NCBI GenBank assembly: GCA_020851565.1
Contig: JADZCN010000017.1
Location: 1-64,000 of the forward strand
Length of the DNA stretch: 64,000 nt
Direction of reading: 5' to 3'
DNA from: Acidobacteriota bacterium
Lineage (GTDB): Bacteria; Acidobacteriota; Vicinamibacteria; Vicinamibacterales; UBA2999
Every line of letters begins with the position of its first letter. The stretch's first letter is position 1. This document shows, piece after piece, positions 25,061 through 33,337 of the stretch. A program made the position numbers and the translations under genes. The notes below the pieces were generated by a model that saw only the letters and a program-made list of their open reading frames with translations, did no database searches and had not been told where the DNA came from.

Positions 25061-26070
25061 CGGATCCTGAAGGTGACGTCGGCCTGGCGGTAGTCGTGGT
25101 ACTCGACGCGATAGCGTGCGTCGATCGCCCCGATGGCCATCATCATGCGGAACTGCATGTCGATGTCCCGCGGCAGCCACACGTCCGGAAACGGCTGGCC
25201 CATCCGCATGGTCGCCTTGACGTCGTCCACGCGGGCGACGGAGCGGCCCGGCAGGAAGTCCATGTCGATGTCGTCGAAGGTGTACTGCAGGATCTGGTGG
25301 CGCGCGGGATCCACCCAGAGCGTGACCAGCGACACCTTGTTCATCTTCTCCTCGACGTCGGCGTCGCGGTCACGGACGCGGCGATTGGGCCGCGTGCGGC
25401 CCTCGGTGAAGAGGGCCGTGGGGTAGTACTCGATGCGCAGCACGGGGCGGCCGTCGAGCTGCTCGCGCCCGACGAGCGCGTAGCGGTTGGGCTCGAACTT
25501 GAAACGCAGGAAGTAGGCGTAGGAGACGAACGCAGGCTCGAGCAGGGACGCCGATGACGCAGGGGCCGCAGGGGCCGCAGATGCCGCAGATGCCGCAGAT
25601 GAGGCAGACGGGGCAGGGGCCGCAGATGGCGCAGATGGCGCAGATGGGGCAGGGTCCGCAGATGGCGCAGGGGAGGCAGGCACCGCCGACTCGGCCGACG
25701 CGTCCTCCGCCTCGCGTGCCCGGCGCCGCTCGGCGCGCCGCTGCTCGCGGTGCAGCCACTCGGCTTCCGCCGTGCGCCGTTCGGCTTCGGTGAGCGCGAC
25801 GCCGTCTGCCCGGAGCGGGCTGCGGATGAAGACGCCGTCCTTCATGAACCACGTGTAGTCGCGCCGGAAGCCGTAGAGGCGGGCGCCGCCGGGGCCCGTG
25901 AGGGTGAACGATTCACGTTCGTCCAGCACGTACTGCTGCAGCTTCTTCCAGTTCTCGTCGCGCCGAGCCAGGACGCGCGCCATCAGCTGATCCAGATCCG
26001 TGCCCTGGGAGGCGGGAATCGCCGCGGTCAGGGCAACCACGGCCAGGAGCACCGCAAGGCCTGTACGCAT
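25057..26070 (-). CDS. Exported protein resembling outer-membrane lipoprotein-sorting domain proteins
   Basis: A 337-residue protein with a signal peptide (GLAVLLAVVALTAAIPASQG). Residues 30-130 contain a charged helical part (LMARVLARRDENWKKLQQYV); about residues 131-172 are a Pro/Ser/Ala linker coded by an in-frame DNA repeat; the C-terminal half (YALVGREQLDGRPVLRIEYY and later TLWVDPARHQILQYTFDDID) resembles the LolA/LolB-like fold used for lipid or lipoprotein handling. It is coupled to the Omp85 gene, suggesting joint action in outer-membrane transport. The function is inferred from fold similarity only. Confidence 0.65.
   Translation of the reverse strand: MRTGLAVLLAVVALTAAIPASQGTDLDQLMARVLARRDENWKKLQQYVLDERESFTLTGPGGARLYGFRRDYTWFMKDGVFIRSPLRADGVALTEAERRTAEAEWLHREQRRAERRRAREAEDASAESAVPASPAPSADPAPSAPSAPSAAPAPSASSAASAASAAPAAPASSASLLEPAFVSYAYFLRFKFEPNRYALVGREQLDGRPVLRIEYYPTALFTEGRTRPNRRVRDRDADVEEKMNKVSLVTLWVDPARHQILQYTFDDIDMDFLPGRSVARVDDVKATMRMGQPFPDVWLPRDIDMQFRMMMAIGAIDARYRVEYHDYRQADVTFRIR
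25555..25680 (-). repeat. In-frame PSA repeat inside the lipoprotein-sorting-like gene
   Basis: Coding-strand copies of CCATCTGCG, GCATCTGCG and related nonamers encode a run of Pro, Ala and Ser residues between two folded regions. It is the same repeat family and the same coding orientation as in sucB and the E2 gene at 42103. Confidence 0.9.
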
Positions 26071-26163
26071 GGCGACGAGGACTCAGACGAGCGCGCGCCC
26101 CCGCGGGTTCCGCAGATGTCGCAGGTTACCTGGCCGCAGGGCGGAAAGAATGCGAACAGAGGC

Positions 26164-27891
26164 TCACTGCTCAGTCATCTCGGCCGTATCCCTGCGATAC
26201 ACGACTTCACCGTCCACGATGGTCGTGACGACCTCGGCTTCGAGAAGGCGATCGGGGGGCAGCGCGAAGAGGTCCTTCGAGAGGATGATGATGTCGGCCA
26301 GCATGTCGGGCTCGAGCCTCCCCTTGCGCTGCTCGTCGAACGACGCCCAGGCGGCGCTGCTGGTGTAGGCCCGGATCGCGTCCTCGAGCGACAGGCGCTC
26401 CCCGGGCATCCAGCCGCCCTCCGGCTCGCCGTCCGTGGTGGTACGGTTCACGGCGACGAAGATGCCAAGGAGCGGGTCGATGTCGGCGACGGGCCAGTCG
26501 GATCCAAACGCCAGCGTCGCGCCCGCCCCGGCGAGGCTGCGCGACATCCAGCCGCGGGCTGCACGCTCCGGCCCGAGGTTCGTGGCCCACGGATCGTCCG
26601 CGGAGGGCGGGACGCCGTGCGCGGGCTGCAGGCTGGCCACCACGCCCTCCCTGCCGAAGCGGGGCACGTCGTCCGGGGCCGGGGTCTCGACGTGCTCGAC
26701 CCGATGCCGCCGCCCGCGCGCGGGCGCGGGGTTCGCCGAGGCCGCGAGCTTGTAGGCGTCGAGCGTTTCGCGGATGGCGGCATCGCCGATCGCGTGGGTG
26801 ATCACCTGCCAGCCGCGCCGATCCAGCTCCGAGACGAGGCGCGTCAGCGCGTCGGTCGCGATCATCGCCTCGCCGCGGTCGTCCTCGGTCTCCTCGTACG
26901 GCTCGAGCATCGCGGCCGTCCGCGTCTCGACGACACCGTCGGCCATGATCTTCGCGGCGCCCGTCTTGAGGAGCGGGTCGTCCTCGAAGCGCTCGCGCAC
27001 CTCGTCCAGGGCATCGAGGTCCTCGGCCGTGGCATCCGGTTCCACGGTCAGCGCCTGGTAGACGCGCACGGTCAGCTCGTCACGCTTCCGCAGCTCGTCG
27101 AAGATCTCGAGATCGTCGGCCGACCCTCCTGCTACCTGCACGCTCGTGACGCCGACGCGGTGCGCCTCGACGATGGCCGCGCGCGCCGCGGCCAGGCGCT
27201 CCTCGCGTGAGGGAATGGGCAGGACCTGGCTCATCAGCCCCATCGCGGCTTCCTTCAGGACCCCTGTCGGCTCGCCGCGCGCGTCCTTCACGATCACGCC
27301 ATTGACCGGGTCCTTCGTGGCACCGGTGATGCCCGCGATCTCGAGCGCCGCGCTGTTGGCCCAGCCGGTGTGGCCGTCGTACGAGACGAGGTACGCCGGG
27401 CGGTCCGGCACGAGTTGATCCAGCAGGTGCCGGGTGGGCAGGCCGCCGGGGAACGGGGCGTACTGCCAGCCACGGCCGCGAATCCACTCGCGCGCCGGAT
27501 TCGCATCGGCCCAGGCCTTGACGGTTTCCCTGACGGCGTCGAGCGTGTCGGCCTCGGCCAGGCTGACCTGGTCGAGCGAGAGCCCGCCGCCGATGAGGTG
27601 CATGTGCGCGTCGTTGAAGCCGGGCAGGACGCTGCCGCCCTTCGCGTCGATGACCGTGGTCTGCGCGCGCGCCAGGCGCTGAATCTCGCGATTGCTGCCG
27701 ACGCGCAGCACCTTGTTGCCCTGGACGGCCACGGCCTCCGCGGCGTCCTGGTTCCCCGTGAACACCTTCCCGTTCACGATGATCAGGTCCACCGGGCCGT
27801 CGCCGGATCGTTGAGCGCCGACGATGAGGCCGGCGATGAAGGTGACGCCTACGATGAACGCGACCACGTAGGCTGTCAGGCGGGCCGCCAT
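26164..27891 (-). CDS. Membrane-anchored amidohydrolase (YtcJ-like, amidohydrolase family 3)
   Basis: A 575-residue protein with an N-terminal hydrophobic anchor (LTAYVVAFIVGVTFIAGLIV). The amidohydrolase fold follows: VNGKVFTG at the start of the beta-sandwich, metal site LPGFNDAHMHLIGGG (HxH-type), YDGHTGWANS, HAIGDAA, RHRVEHVETP and FGSDWPVADIDPLLG. YtcJ-type enzymes hydrolyse amide or imide bonds in unknown substrates. The N-terminal anchor suggests it works at the periplasmic face. It is divergent from the ketopantoate-reductase-like gene across a 77-bp gap. Confidence 0.85.
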   Translation of the reverse strand: MAARLTAYVVAFIVGVTFIAGLIVGAQRSGDGPVDLIIVNGKVFTGNQDAAEAVAVQGNKVLRVGSNREIQRLARAQTTVIDAKGGSVLPGFNDAHMHLIGGGLSLDQVSLAEADTLDAVRETVKAWADANPAREWIRGRGWQYAPFPGGLPTRHLLDQLVPDRPAYLVSYDGHTGWANSAALEIAGITGATKDPVNGVIVKDARGEPTGVLKEAAMGLMSQVLPIPSREERLAAARAAIVEAHRVGVTSVQVAGGSADDLEIFDELRKRDELTVRVYQALTVEPDATAEDLDALDEVRERFEDDPLLKTGAAKIMADGVVETRTAAMLEPYEETEDDRGEAMIATDALTRLVSELDRRGWQVITHAIGDAAIRETLDAYKLAASANPAPARGRRHRVEHVETPAPDDVPRFGREGVVASLQPAHGVPPSADDPWATNLGPERAARGWMSRSLAGAGATLAFGSDWPVADIDPLLGIFVAVNRTTTDGEPEGGWMPGERLSLEDAIRAYTSSAAWASFDEQRKGRLEPDMLADIIILSKDLFALPPDRLLEAEVVTTIVDGEVVYRRDTAEMTEQ

Positions 27892-27968
27892 GCGCCAAAT
27901 ATAGCAGCAAAGGCCTCACGGCGCGGGTGGGCGGGCGGCCGCCGGGACCACGATATGCTCTAGGCCCT

Positions 27969-28901
27969 ATGCGGTTCGCGATACTCGGTTCGGGGGCGGT
28001 CGGGGGCTACTTCGGCGCGAAGCTGGCGCGCGCCGGGCACGAGGTCACGTTCATCGCGCGGGGCGCCCACCGCGACGCCATCCGCGCACGCGGCCTCGAG
28101 ATTCGCAGCGCGAAGCTCGGGGACTTCATCGTCAAGGCGCCTGCCGAGTCGGACACCACCCGCGTGGGCCCCGTCGACGTGGTCATCGTCGCCGTCAAGG
28201 CGTACGACAACGACACCGCCTTTCCGATGATTCCACCGCTCGTCGGGCCGGACACCGCCGTCCTCACGCTGCAGAACGGCGTGGACAACGTGAACCAGCT
28301 GGCGGCCGTCGTGGGTGAAGCGCGCGTGCTCGGCGGGACCACCTACGTGGCCACGGCGCTCGAGGCGCCCGGGCTCATCGTGCAGACCGGCGTGCACCGG
28401 TCGATCATCTTCGGCGAGGTGTTCGGCGCGCGCGGCCTCACCGCCCGCGTGCAGGCCATGGCCGGCGTCATGTCGCCCGCCGACATCCAGGTGACGGCGG
28501 TGCCCGACGCGCGCACGCCGCTCTGGGACAAGTTCGTGTACCTCGTGCCGTTCTCCGGCTTCACCGGCGCCGCGCGCCTGCCGATTGGCTACATCTGGAC
28601 GTTCCCGCACGTGCGCGAGATGTTCTACGCCGCCTCGCGCGAAGTGGCTGCGATTGCCGCGGCGGAGGGCGTCAGCATCTCGCCGAACCGCTTCGAGACG
28701 CTCGAGGAGTACATGACGAACCTGCCCCCCTCCACGCGGTCGTCGCTGCTCATCGACCTCGAGCAGGGCAAGCGCATCGAGGTGGAGGCGCTGCAGGGCG
28801 CGGCCGTCAGGCGCGCCAGCGCGCACGGCGTGCCCGCCCCCATCGTCTCCACGCTCTACGCGACGCTGAAAGCCTGGGAGTCCGGCAATCCCAGGAGCTG
28901 A
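27969..28901 (+). CDS. panE: 2-dehydropantoate 2-reductase family protein
   Basis: A 310-residue NADPH-dependent reductase that converts ketopantoate to pantoate in pantothenate synthesis. The Rossmann loop MRFAILGSGAVGGYFGAKLA starts at the N-terminus. The catalytic Lys lies in LWDKFVYLVPFSGFTGAARL and the C-terminal helical domain has SSLLIDLEQGKRIEVEAL with the conserved Glu. Paralogues of this family reduce other 2-keto acids, so PanE is the likely but not proven activity. The ATG at 27969 directly begins the Rossmann strand. The TauE-like gene follows 6 bp later. Confidence 0.85.
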   Translation: MRFAILGSGAVGGYFGAKLARAGHEVTFIARGAHRDAIRARGLEIRSAKLGDFIVKAPAESDTTRVGPVDVVIVAVKAYDNDTAFPMIPPLVGPDTAVLTLQNGVDNVNQLAAVVGEARVLGGTTYVATALEAPGLIVQTGVHRSIIFGEVFGARGLTARVQAMAGVMSPADIQVTAVPDARTPLWDKFVYLVPFSGFTGAARLPIGYIWTFPHVREMFYAASREVAAIAAAEGVSISPNRFETLEEYMTNLPPSTRSSLLIDLEQGKRIEVEALQGAAVRRASAHGVPAPIVSTLYATLKAWESGNPRS

Positions 28902-28907
28902 AGCCCG

Positions 28908-29738
28908 GTGCTGACCGAGGTGTCGTTCGCGCTCGACCTCTTTACCGCTTGTTCGGGGGTGGTGGCGGGGGCGATGGGCGGCATGCTCGGCCTGGGCGGC
29001 GGCGTGTTCCTCGTGCCCGTGCTCGTCCAGGCGCTCGGCGTCCCGATGCCGCAGGCCGTGGCCGTCAGCCTCACCACCGTCATCGCGACGTCCAATGCCA
29101 TCTCGGGCTCGATGGCGGGCCGTCAGTACATCAACCTGCGCCTGGGCTTCCTGCTCGAACTTCTGACCGCGGCCGGCGGGCTGCTGGGGAGCCTCGTGGC
29201 CGTGTACGTCTCGTCCCGCGCGCTGATGATCACCTTCAGCGTGGTGATGGTGCTGATGAGCGCCCTCACGTTCGTCCGCCGCGCCCACCGCAACAACCTG
29301 CCCGAGAGCGCCGACCCCGGCGAGTGGGGCGGGCGCTTCATCGACGAGGTGAGCGGCGAGGCGGTGGTCTACCGCGTGACGCGGATGCCGCTCGCACTGG
29401 TGACGTCCTTCGTCGCCGGCGTCCTGTCCACCCTGCTGGGCCTGGGCGGCGGCGTCGTCAAGGTCCCTGTGCTCAACGCCTGGTGCGGGGTCCCGATGCG
29501 GGTGGTTTCCGCCACCAGCGCCTTCATGATTGGCGTCACCGCCACGTCGGGCGCCCTCGTCTATTCCGGCCGCGGGCTCCTCCTGCCCGTGCTGGCCGCG
29601 TCGGCCGTGCTCGGTGTCCGCGTCGGCTCCATCGCGGGGCTCAGGCTCGGCCGGACGCTGTCCCCTGCCCGGCTCAAGACCATCCTTGCCGTGGTCCTGC
29701 TGGCCGTGGCGGCCCTCATGGTGTCGCGCCTGCCATGA
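28908..29738 (+). CDS. TauE/SafE-family sulfite/sulfonate exporter-like membrane protein
   Basis: A 276-residue membrane protein of about eight helices with the internal duplication of the family: GAMGGMLGLGGGVFLVPVLV in the first half and STLLGLGGGVVKVPVLNAWC in the second. TauE/SafE proteins export small organic or inorganic anions such as sulfite or sulfoacetate. The start is GTG at 28908. The gene ends in an ATGA overlap with a DUF1634 gene, its usual partner, which strengthens the family assignment. The actual substrate is unknown. Confidence 0.88.
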   Translation: MLTEVSFALDLFTACSGVVAGAMGGMLGLGGGVFLVPVLVQALGVPMPQAVAVSLTTVIATSNAISGSMAGRQYINLRLGFLLELLTAAGGLLGSLVAVYVSSRALMITFSVVMVLMSALTFVRRAHRNNLPESADPGEWGGRFIDEVSGEAVVYRVTRMPLALVTSFVAGVLSTLLGLGGGVVKVPVLNAWCGVPMRVVSATSAFMIGVTATSGALVYSGRGLLLPVLAASAVLGVRVGSIAGLRLGRTLSPARLKTILAVVLLAVAALMVSRLP

Positions 29739-30001
29739 CCGATCGGCTGTTCCAGTGGAACGGGCGCCTGAGCACCGCGCTGATGGCGGTGGGCCTGGTC
29801 ACCATCGGGATGTGGCCGGATGCCCCCTGGGCGGCGTGGCCGGTCTATCTTGGGCTGCTCATGCTCATCCTGACGCCAGTCTCGCGCGTCGTGGTGGCCA
29901 CGGCCCGTTACGCGAGAGCCGGCGACCGCCTCTCCGCCCTGCTGACGGTGGCCATCCTCGTCGTCATCGCGCTCAGCGCCTGGGCGGCGGCGGCTCACTG
30001 A
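29735..30001 (+). CDS. DUF1634-family small membrane protein
   Basis: An 88-residue protein with three hydrophobic helices (STALMAVGLVTIGMW, VYLGLLMLILTPVSRVVVAT, LLTVAILVVIALSAWAAA). DUF1634 genes are commonly found directly after TauE/SafE genes, as here with an ATGA overlap, so it probably works with the transporter. No biochemical role is established. It is convergent with the methyltransferase gene; only 19 bp separate the stops. Confidence 0.8.
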   Translation: MTDRLFQWNGRLSTALMAVGLVTIGMWPDAPWAAWPVYLGLLMLILTPVSRVVVATARYARAGDRLSALLTVAILVVIALSAWAAAAH

Positions 30002-30020
30002 CAGAAGTGAGAAGTACTGC

Positions 30021-33000
30021 TCACGCCGTGAGCAAGCGGGCGCGGAGGGATTCGGGCAGGAGCGGGAAGGTCGAGACGATGTGGCGGTACTCGTCGGAGG
30101 AGAGGCCGTACAGGCGCGCGGCGAGGGTGTTGAGGCGGGCGTACGACTCCGGATCCTCATCGATCGACGAGGTCGACAGGCGCTCCGCCAGCCTCGCGAG
30201 TTCGCGCGCCGCGACCGATCCCGGCCCGGGCCGCGGAACAGGCAGACGGGCCATCAGCGCCGTGGTCACGTGGGTGGTCATCTGCAGCCGGACCAGGTAG
30301 TTGGCCACGAGGCTGTTCAGCAGACCCACCAGGCACCACGCCGCCTCCGGCGTCAGCGGACGCTTCGCACAGAACACGGTGTGCGTGGAGACCGTGCCGG
30401 CCGGCAACAACGCCGCGATGAGGGTCAGGCGGTTCGAGAAGCTGGCGACGTCGCGATAGCACACCCGCGCAATGCCGAAGCTCGAGCCCGTGTCGAGCAG
30501 GCGGGCCGCCGCGTCGGGCGCCACGAAGCGCTCCACCGCGCCCAGGTCGATGCCGAAGGGACGCAGGTGCTTGCCCTCCACGACCGGCAGCAGCGCGGGG
30601 CCGGCGCCACGGGTGACGAAGTGCGAGCCGTCGTCGGTGGCGTTCAGCTCGCGCCCGAATCGCACGTCCCACCCTCCTGATGCCGAGAGGGCCGGAGACG
30701 CGAGGGCACGCCAGGCGATGGCTGCGTCGAGGGGCGTGGCGAGCGCGGGGATGGTGAGGTGCACGGGATCCCACTGCCGGAGGAACTCTCGGGTCACCCG
30801 AACGCGAGGCGCCGCCCCGTCGTCGTCCCGCGGGAGATCGGGCAGCCGATGCAGGCACGCGGGGTCGGTGAGGCCTTCCGACAACGGCAGCGTAGTGGTG
30901 GTGCCCCCCGACGCGCCTGCCAGCAGGAGGAAGCGCACGCCACGATGGACGGGGAAGATGGCGCGGCGGTTGTCGAAGCCCAGCCAGGTATCCACCTGGC
31001 AGCAGTCCATCAGCACGCGGCGGAGATCCGCGCTTCCGACATCCGACTGGACGCCCGAAGGGAGGATGAGCCCGAAGCGCCCTCCGGGCCTCAGCCACTG
31101 GAGCGCGCGCTCGAGGAACAGCTGGTACTGGTTGGCGTGGCCGCGCCCCCGCAGTGGGTAGTGCCCCGACGTGCGCACGTAACGCAGCGTGGCCCTGGAG
31201 TCGTCGCGACGGCCGGCCCGCCGCTCGGCATCGCCGGTGTCGCCGCGCAGCATCTCCCAGGGCGGGTTGCCGACGACGGCATCGAAGCCGGCGTCGGGAA
31301 GGGGATCGCCGCCCTCGTCGAGGAAGACCTCCGGGAACAGCAACTCCCAGTGAAGGGCGCCATGCCGCCGGGCCAGTGCCTCCGCGCGCGCGCATTCGGC
31401 CTGGCACTGGAGCGCGGGCAACGCCGTCTCCAACCCGGCGATGTGCCGCTGCCACTCGGCGTACATCCCGGGACTCACGGGACGCGAGCCGTCGAGGGCC
31501 AGGCCGCACCACAGGTCGGCCGCGCGCGCCCAGCGTGTCAGCGCGCCGCCGTCGGCCAGCAGCCGATCCAGGCGGCGCTCCTTCTCACGCACGGACTGCG
31601 GCGTCGCCGAGGGGTCCTGCTCGAGGCGGAGCCGGTCCGGCACCACCGCCCGCGCCAGCGCGTGAACGGCCTCGTCGCCGAACAGCGTGAGCTGTGCGTC
31701 TTCGCCGCGAGGCGATACGCGGGCCACTGGAGGCCTGGCCAGATCGGCCAGGCGTGCGCCGATGAGGCTGTTGCCGGCGGCGAGGTGATGATCGAGGAAG
31801 GTGAGTGGCCGCTCGGCCGCGAGCGTCGTCAGCCACAGCGAGAGGCGCGCGAGCTGAACCGCCGTCGGGTTGATGTCCACGCCGTAGAGGCACCGCTCGG
31901 CAACCGTGCGCCGCAGCTCCGCCCGATCGGCCTCGGTGATGTCGCGCTCCGTCCAGGCTCCCTCGGCCACCATCGCTCGCTCGGCACGCTCGGCCAGGAA
32001 GCGGCACGCAGACACCAGGAACGCGCCGCTCCCCATCGCCGGATCAACGACGCGCAGGCGCAGGATGGCCTCGGCGGACCGTGCCTCGACCAGCGGCGCC
32101 AGCGCCCGCCGGACCACGAAGTCGGTCACCGCGCGCGGCGTGTAGAAGCTGCCGGTCGTCTTCCGATCGCTGGAGGTGGGTTGCAGGGTCAGCGCCCGGC
32201 CCGCGCGCACCGGCTCGTACTCCAGCACGCGCTCGTAGACCGCGCCCAGCTGCTCGACGCCCAGGTCGTGAAATGCGATGCGCTGCCGGCCGGCCTTCGA
32301 GGGCGTGGTCGCCAGCGATTGGAGCGCGCCCGCGGCCGCCTCGTCCGGGACGCGCCTTCGCTCGGCCAGCGGTGTCCGCGCGGGAGCGAACAGGCGGCCG
32401 TTGAACGCGGTCACCTGCAGGTCGTCCGCCTCGCACCCCGCGTGGGCCAGGCGGGACATGGCCTGCATCGTGGCCCAGACGCCCGGGGCCCGTGGAGTCT
32501 CGAGGACCCGCCGGCAGAGGGCCTCCATGCTGTAGGACTGGCGGTAGACGCTGTGCCAGGTCGGCACGAGGCCACGGGCTTCCGCGAAGAGCAGGAAGAG
32601 CAGGCGGTACACGACGGTGAGCGACTGCTCGAAGATGCGCGCGTCGCCATGGCGATCGGCCTGGCGACCTCTCGCTGCGGATCGATCGAGGACCGCGACC
32701 AGCTGTCGGAGGGCGTCGAGCACGCCACCGCCCAGCGCAGCGCAGACGTCGATGCCGTGCTGATCCGAGGCCGCGACCACGCGCGCCAGTTCGGATGCGC
32801 CGTCGAGCCCCACGGCGTCGGCACGCACGAGCAGCCACAGCGCGTGCATCGCGCCGGGACTGCGGCACACGGCTTCGAGATCGAAGCCGAGGGAGCGCCG
32901 GGTCCATGGCCGTGACGCGTCGATGAGCGTGAGGTGTGAGCCGCTGAAGACCAGGGCCCAGGGCAGCCGGGCGGCCAGGCCCGTCCGCAGCGCAGTCCGC

Positions 33001-33326
33001 CATGCGCCCTCCGGCGAGATGCCCCAGCCCGTGGAGATGAACGCGGCGCCCGGCCCGGCGTGGCCGGCGAGCACGCCCACATGTCCACACGGCACGGGTT
33101 CGAGGCGGACGACACTGTACCCGAGCAGCGCCGCCAGCGGGAGCGTGCCGACGTCGAGCATGGCACGTGGCGCCGACGCGGGACCGAGCGAGCGGCGCGC
33201 GTGCCGCCACCATCGCACCACGCCACGAGCCCAGGCGTCGGGCCGCGTGCCGCCGTCCTCGTGCTCTCGTACGTAGCGCGCGAGGTACGCGCTCGACAGG
33301 AGCTCACCGGTGATTCCGGCAATCAT
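30021..33326 (-). CDS. Class I adenine-specific DNA methyltransferase, DrmMI/Eco57I-like
   Basis: A 1101-residue N6-adenine methyltransferase of the Eco57I/PglX/DrmMI type. After an N-terminal domain of about 350 residues comes the SAM motif I region (TTGSFYTPRAVTDFVVRRAL, then DPAMGSGAF at about residue 427). The catalytic motif IV is NPPWEM near residue 685, and a TaqI-like C-terminal specificity region contains the HLRPF and NSLVANYLVRLQMTTHV blocks. No PD-(D/E)xK nuclease motif was seen, so it appears to methylate without cutting. The helicase gene lies 11 bp upstream on the same strand. GAGAGGA precedes the ATG. A defence or phase-specific modification role is inferred from family and pairing. 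Confidence 0.85.
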   Translation of the reverse strand: MIAGITGELLSSAYLARYVREHEDGGTRPDAWARGVVRWWRHARRSLGPASAPRAMLDVGTLPLAALLGYSVVRLEPVPCGHVGVLAGHAGPGAAFISTGWGISPEGAWRTALRTGLAARLPWALVFSGSHLTLIDASRPWTRRSLGFDLEAVCRSPGAMHALWLLVRADAVGLDGASELARVVAASDQHGIDVCAALGGGVLDALRQLVAVLDRSAARGRQADRHGDARIFEQSLTVVYRLLFLLFAEARGLVPTWHSVYRQSYSMEALCRRVLETPRAPGVWATMQAMSRLAHAGCEADDLQVTAFNGRLFAPARTPLAERRRVPDEAAAGALQSLATTPSKAGRQRIAFHDLGVEQLGAVYERVLEYEPVRAGRALTLQPTSSDRKTTGSFYTPRAVTDFVVRRALAPLVEARSAEAILRLRVVDPAMGSGAFLVSACRFLAERAERAMVAEGAWTERDITEADRAELRRTVAERCLYGVDINPTAVQLARLSLWLTTLAAERPLTFLDHHLAAGNSLIGARLADLARPPVARVSPRGEDAQLTLFGDEAVHALARAVVPDRLRLEQDPSATPQSVREKERRLDRLLADGGALTRWARAADLWCGLALDGSRPVSPGMYAEWQRHIAGLETALPALQCQAECARAEALARRHGALHWELLFPEVFLDEGGDPLPDAGFDAVVGNPPWEMLRGDTGDAERRAGRRDDSRATLRYVRTSGHYPLRGRGHANQYQLFLERALQWLRPGGRFGLILPSGVQSDVGSADLRRVLMDCCQVDTWLGFDNRRAIFPVHRGVRFLLLAGASGGTTTTLPLSEGLTDPACLHRLPDLPRDDDGAAPRVRVTREFLRQWDPVHLTIPALATPLDAAIAWRALASPALSASGGWDVRFGRELNATDDGSHFVTRGAGPALLPVVEGKHLRPFGIDLGAVERFVAPDAAARLLDTGSSFGIARVCYRDVASFSNRLTLIAALLPAGTVSTHTVFCAKRPLTPEAAWCLVGLLNSLVANYLVRLQMTTHVTTALMARLPVPRPGPGSVAARELARLAERLSTSSIDEDPESYARLNTLAARLYGLSSDEYRHIVSTFPLLPESLRARLLTA

Positions 33327-33337
33327 GGGTCGTCCTC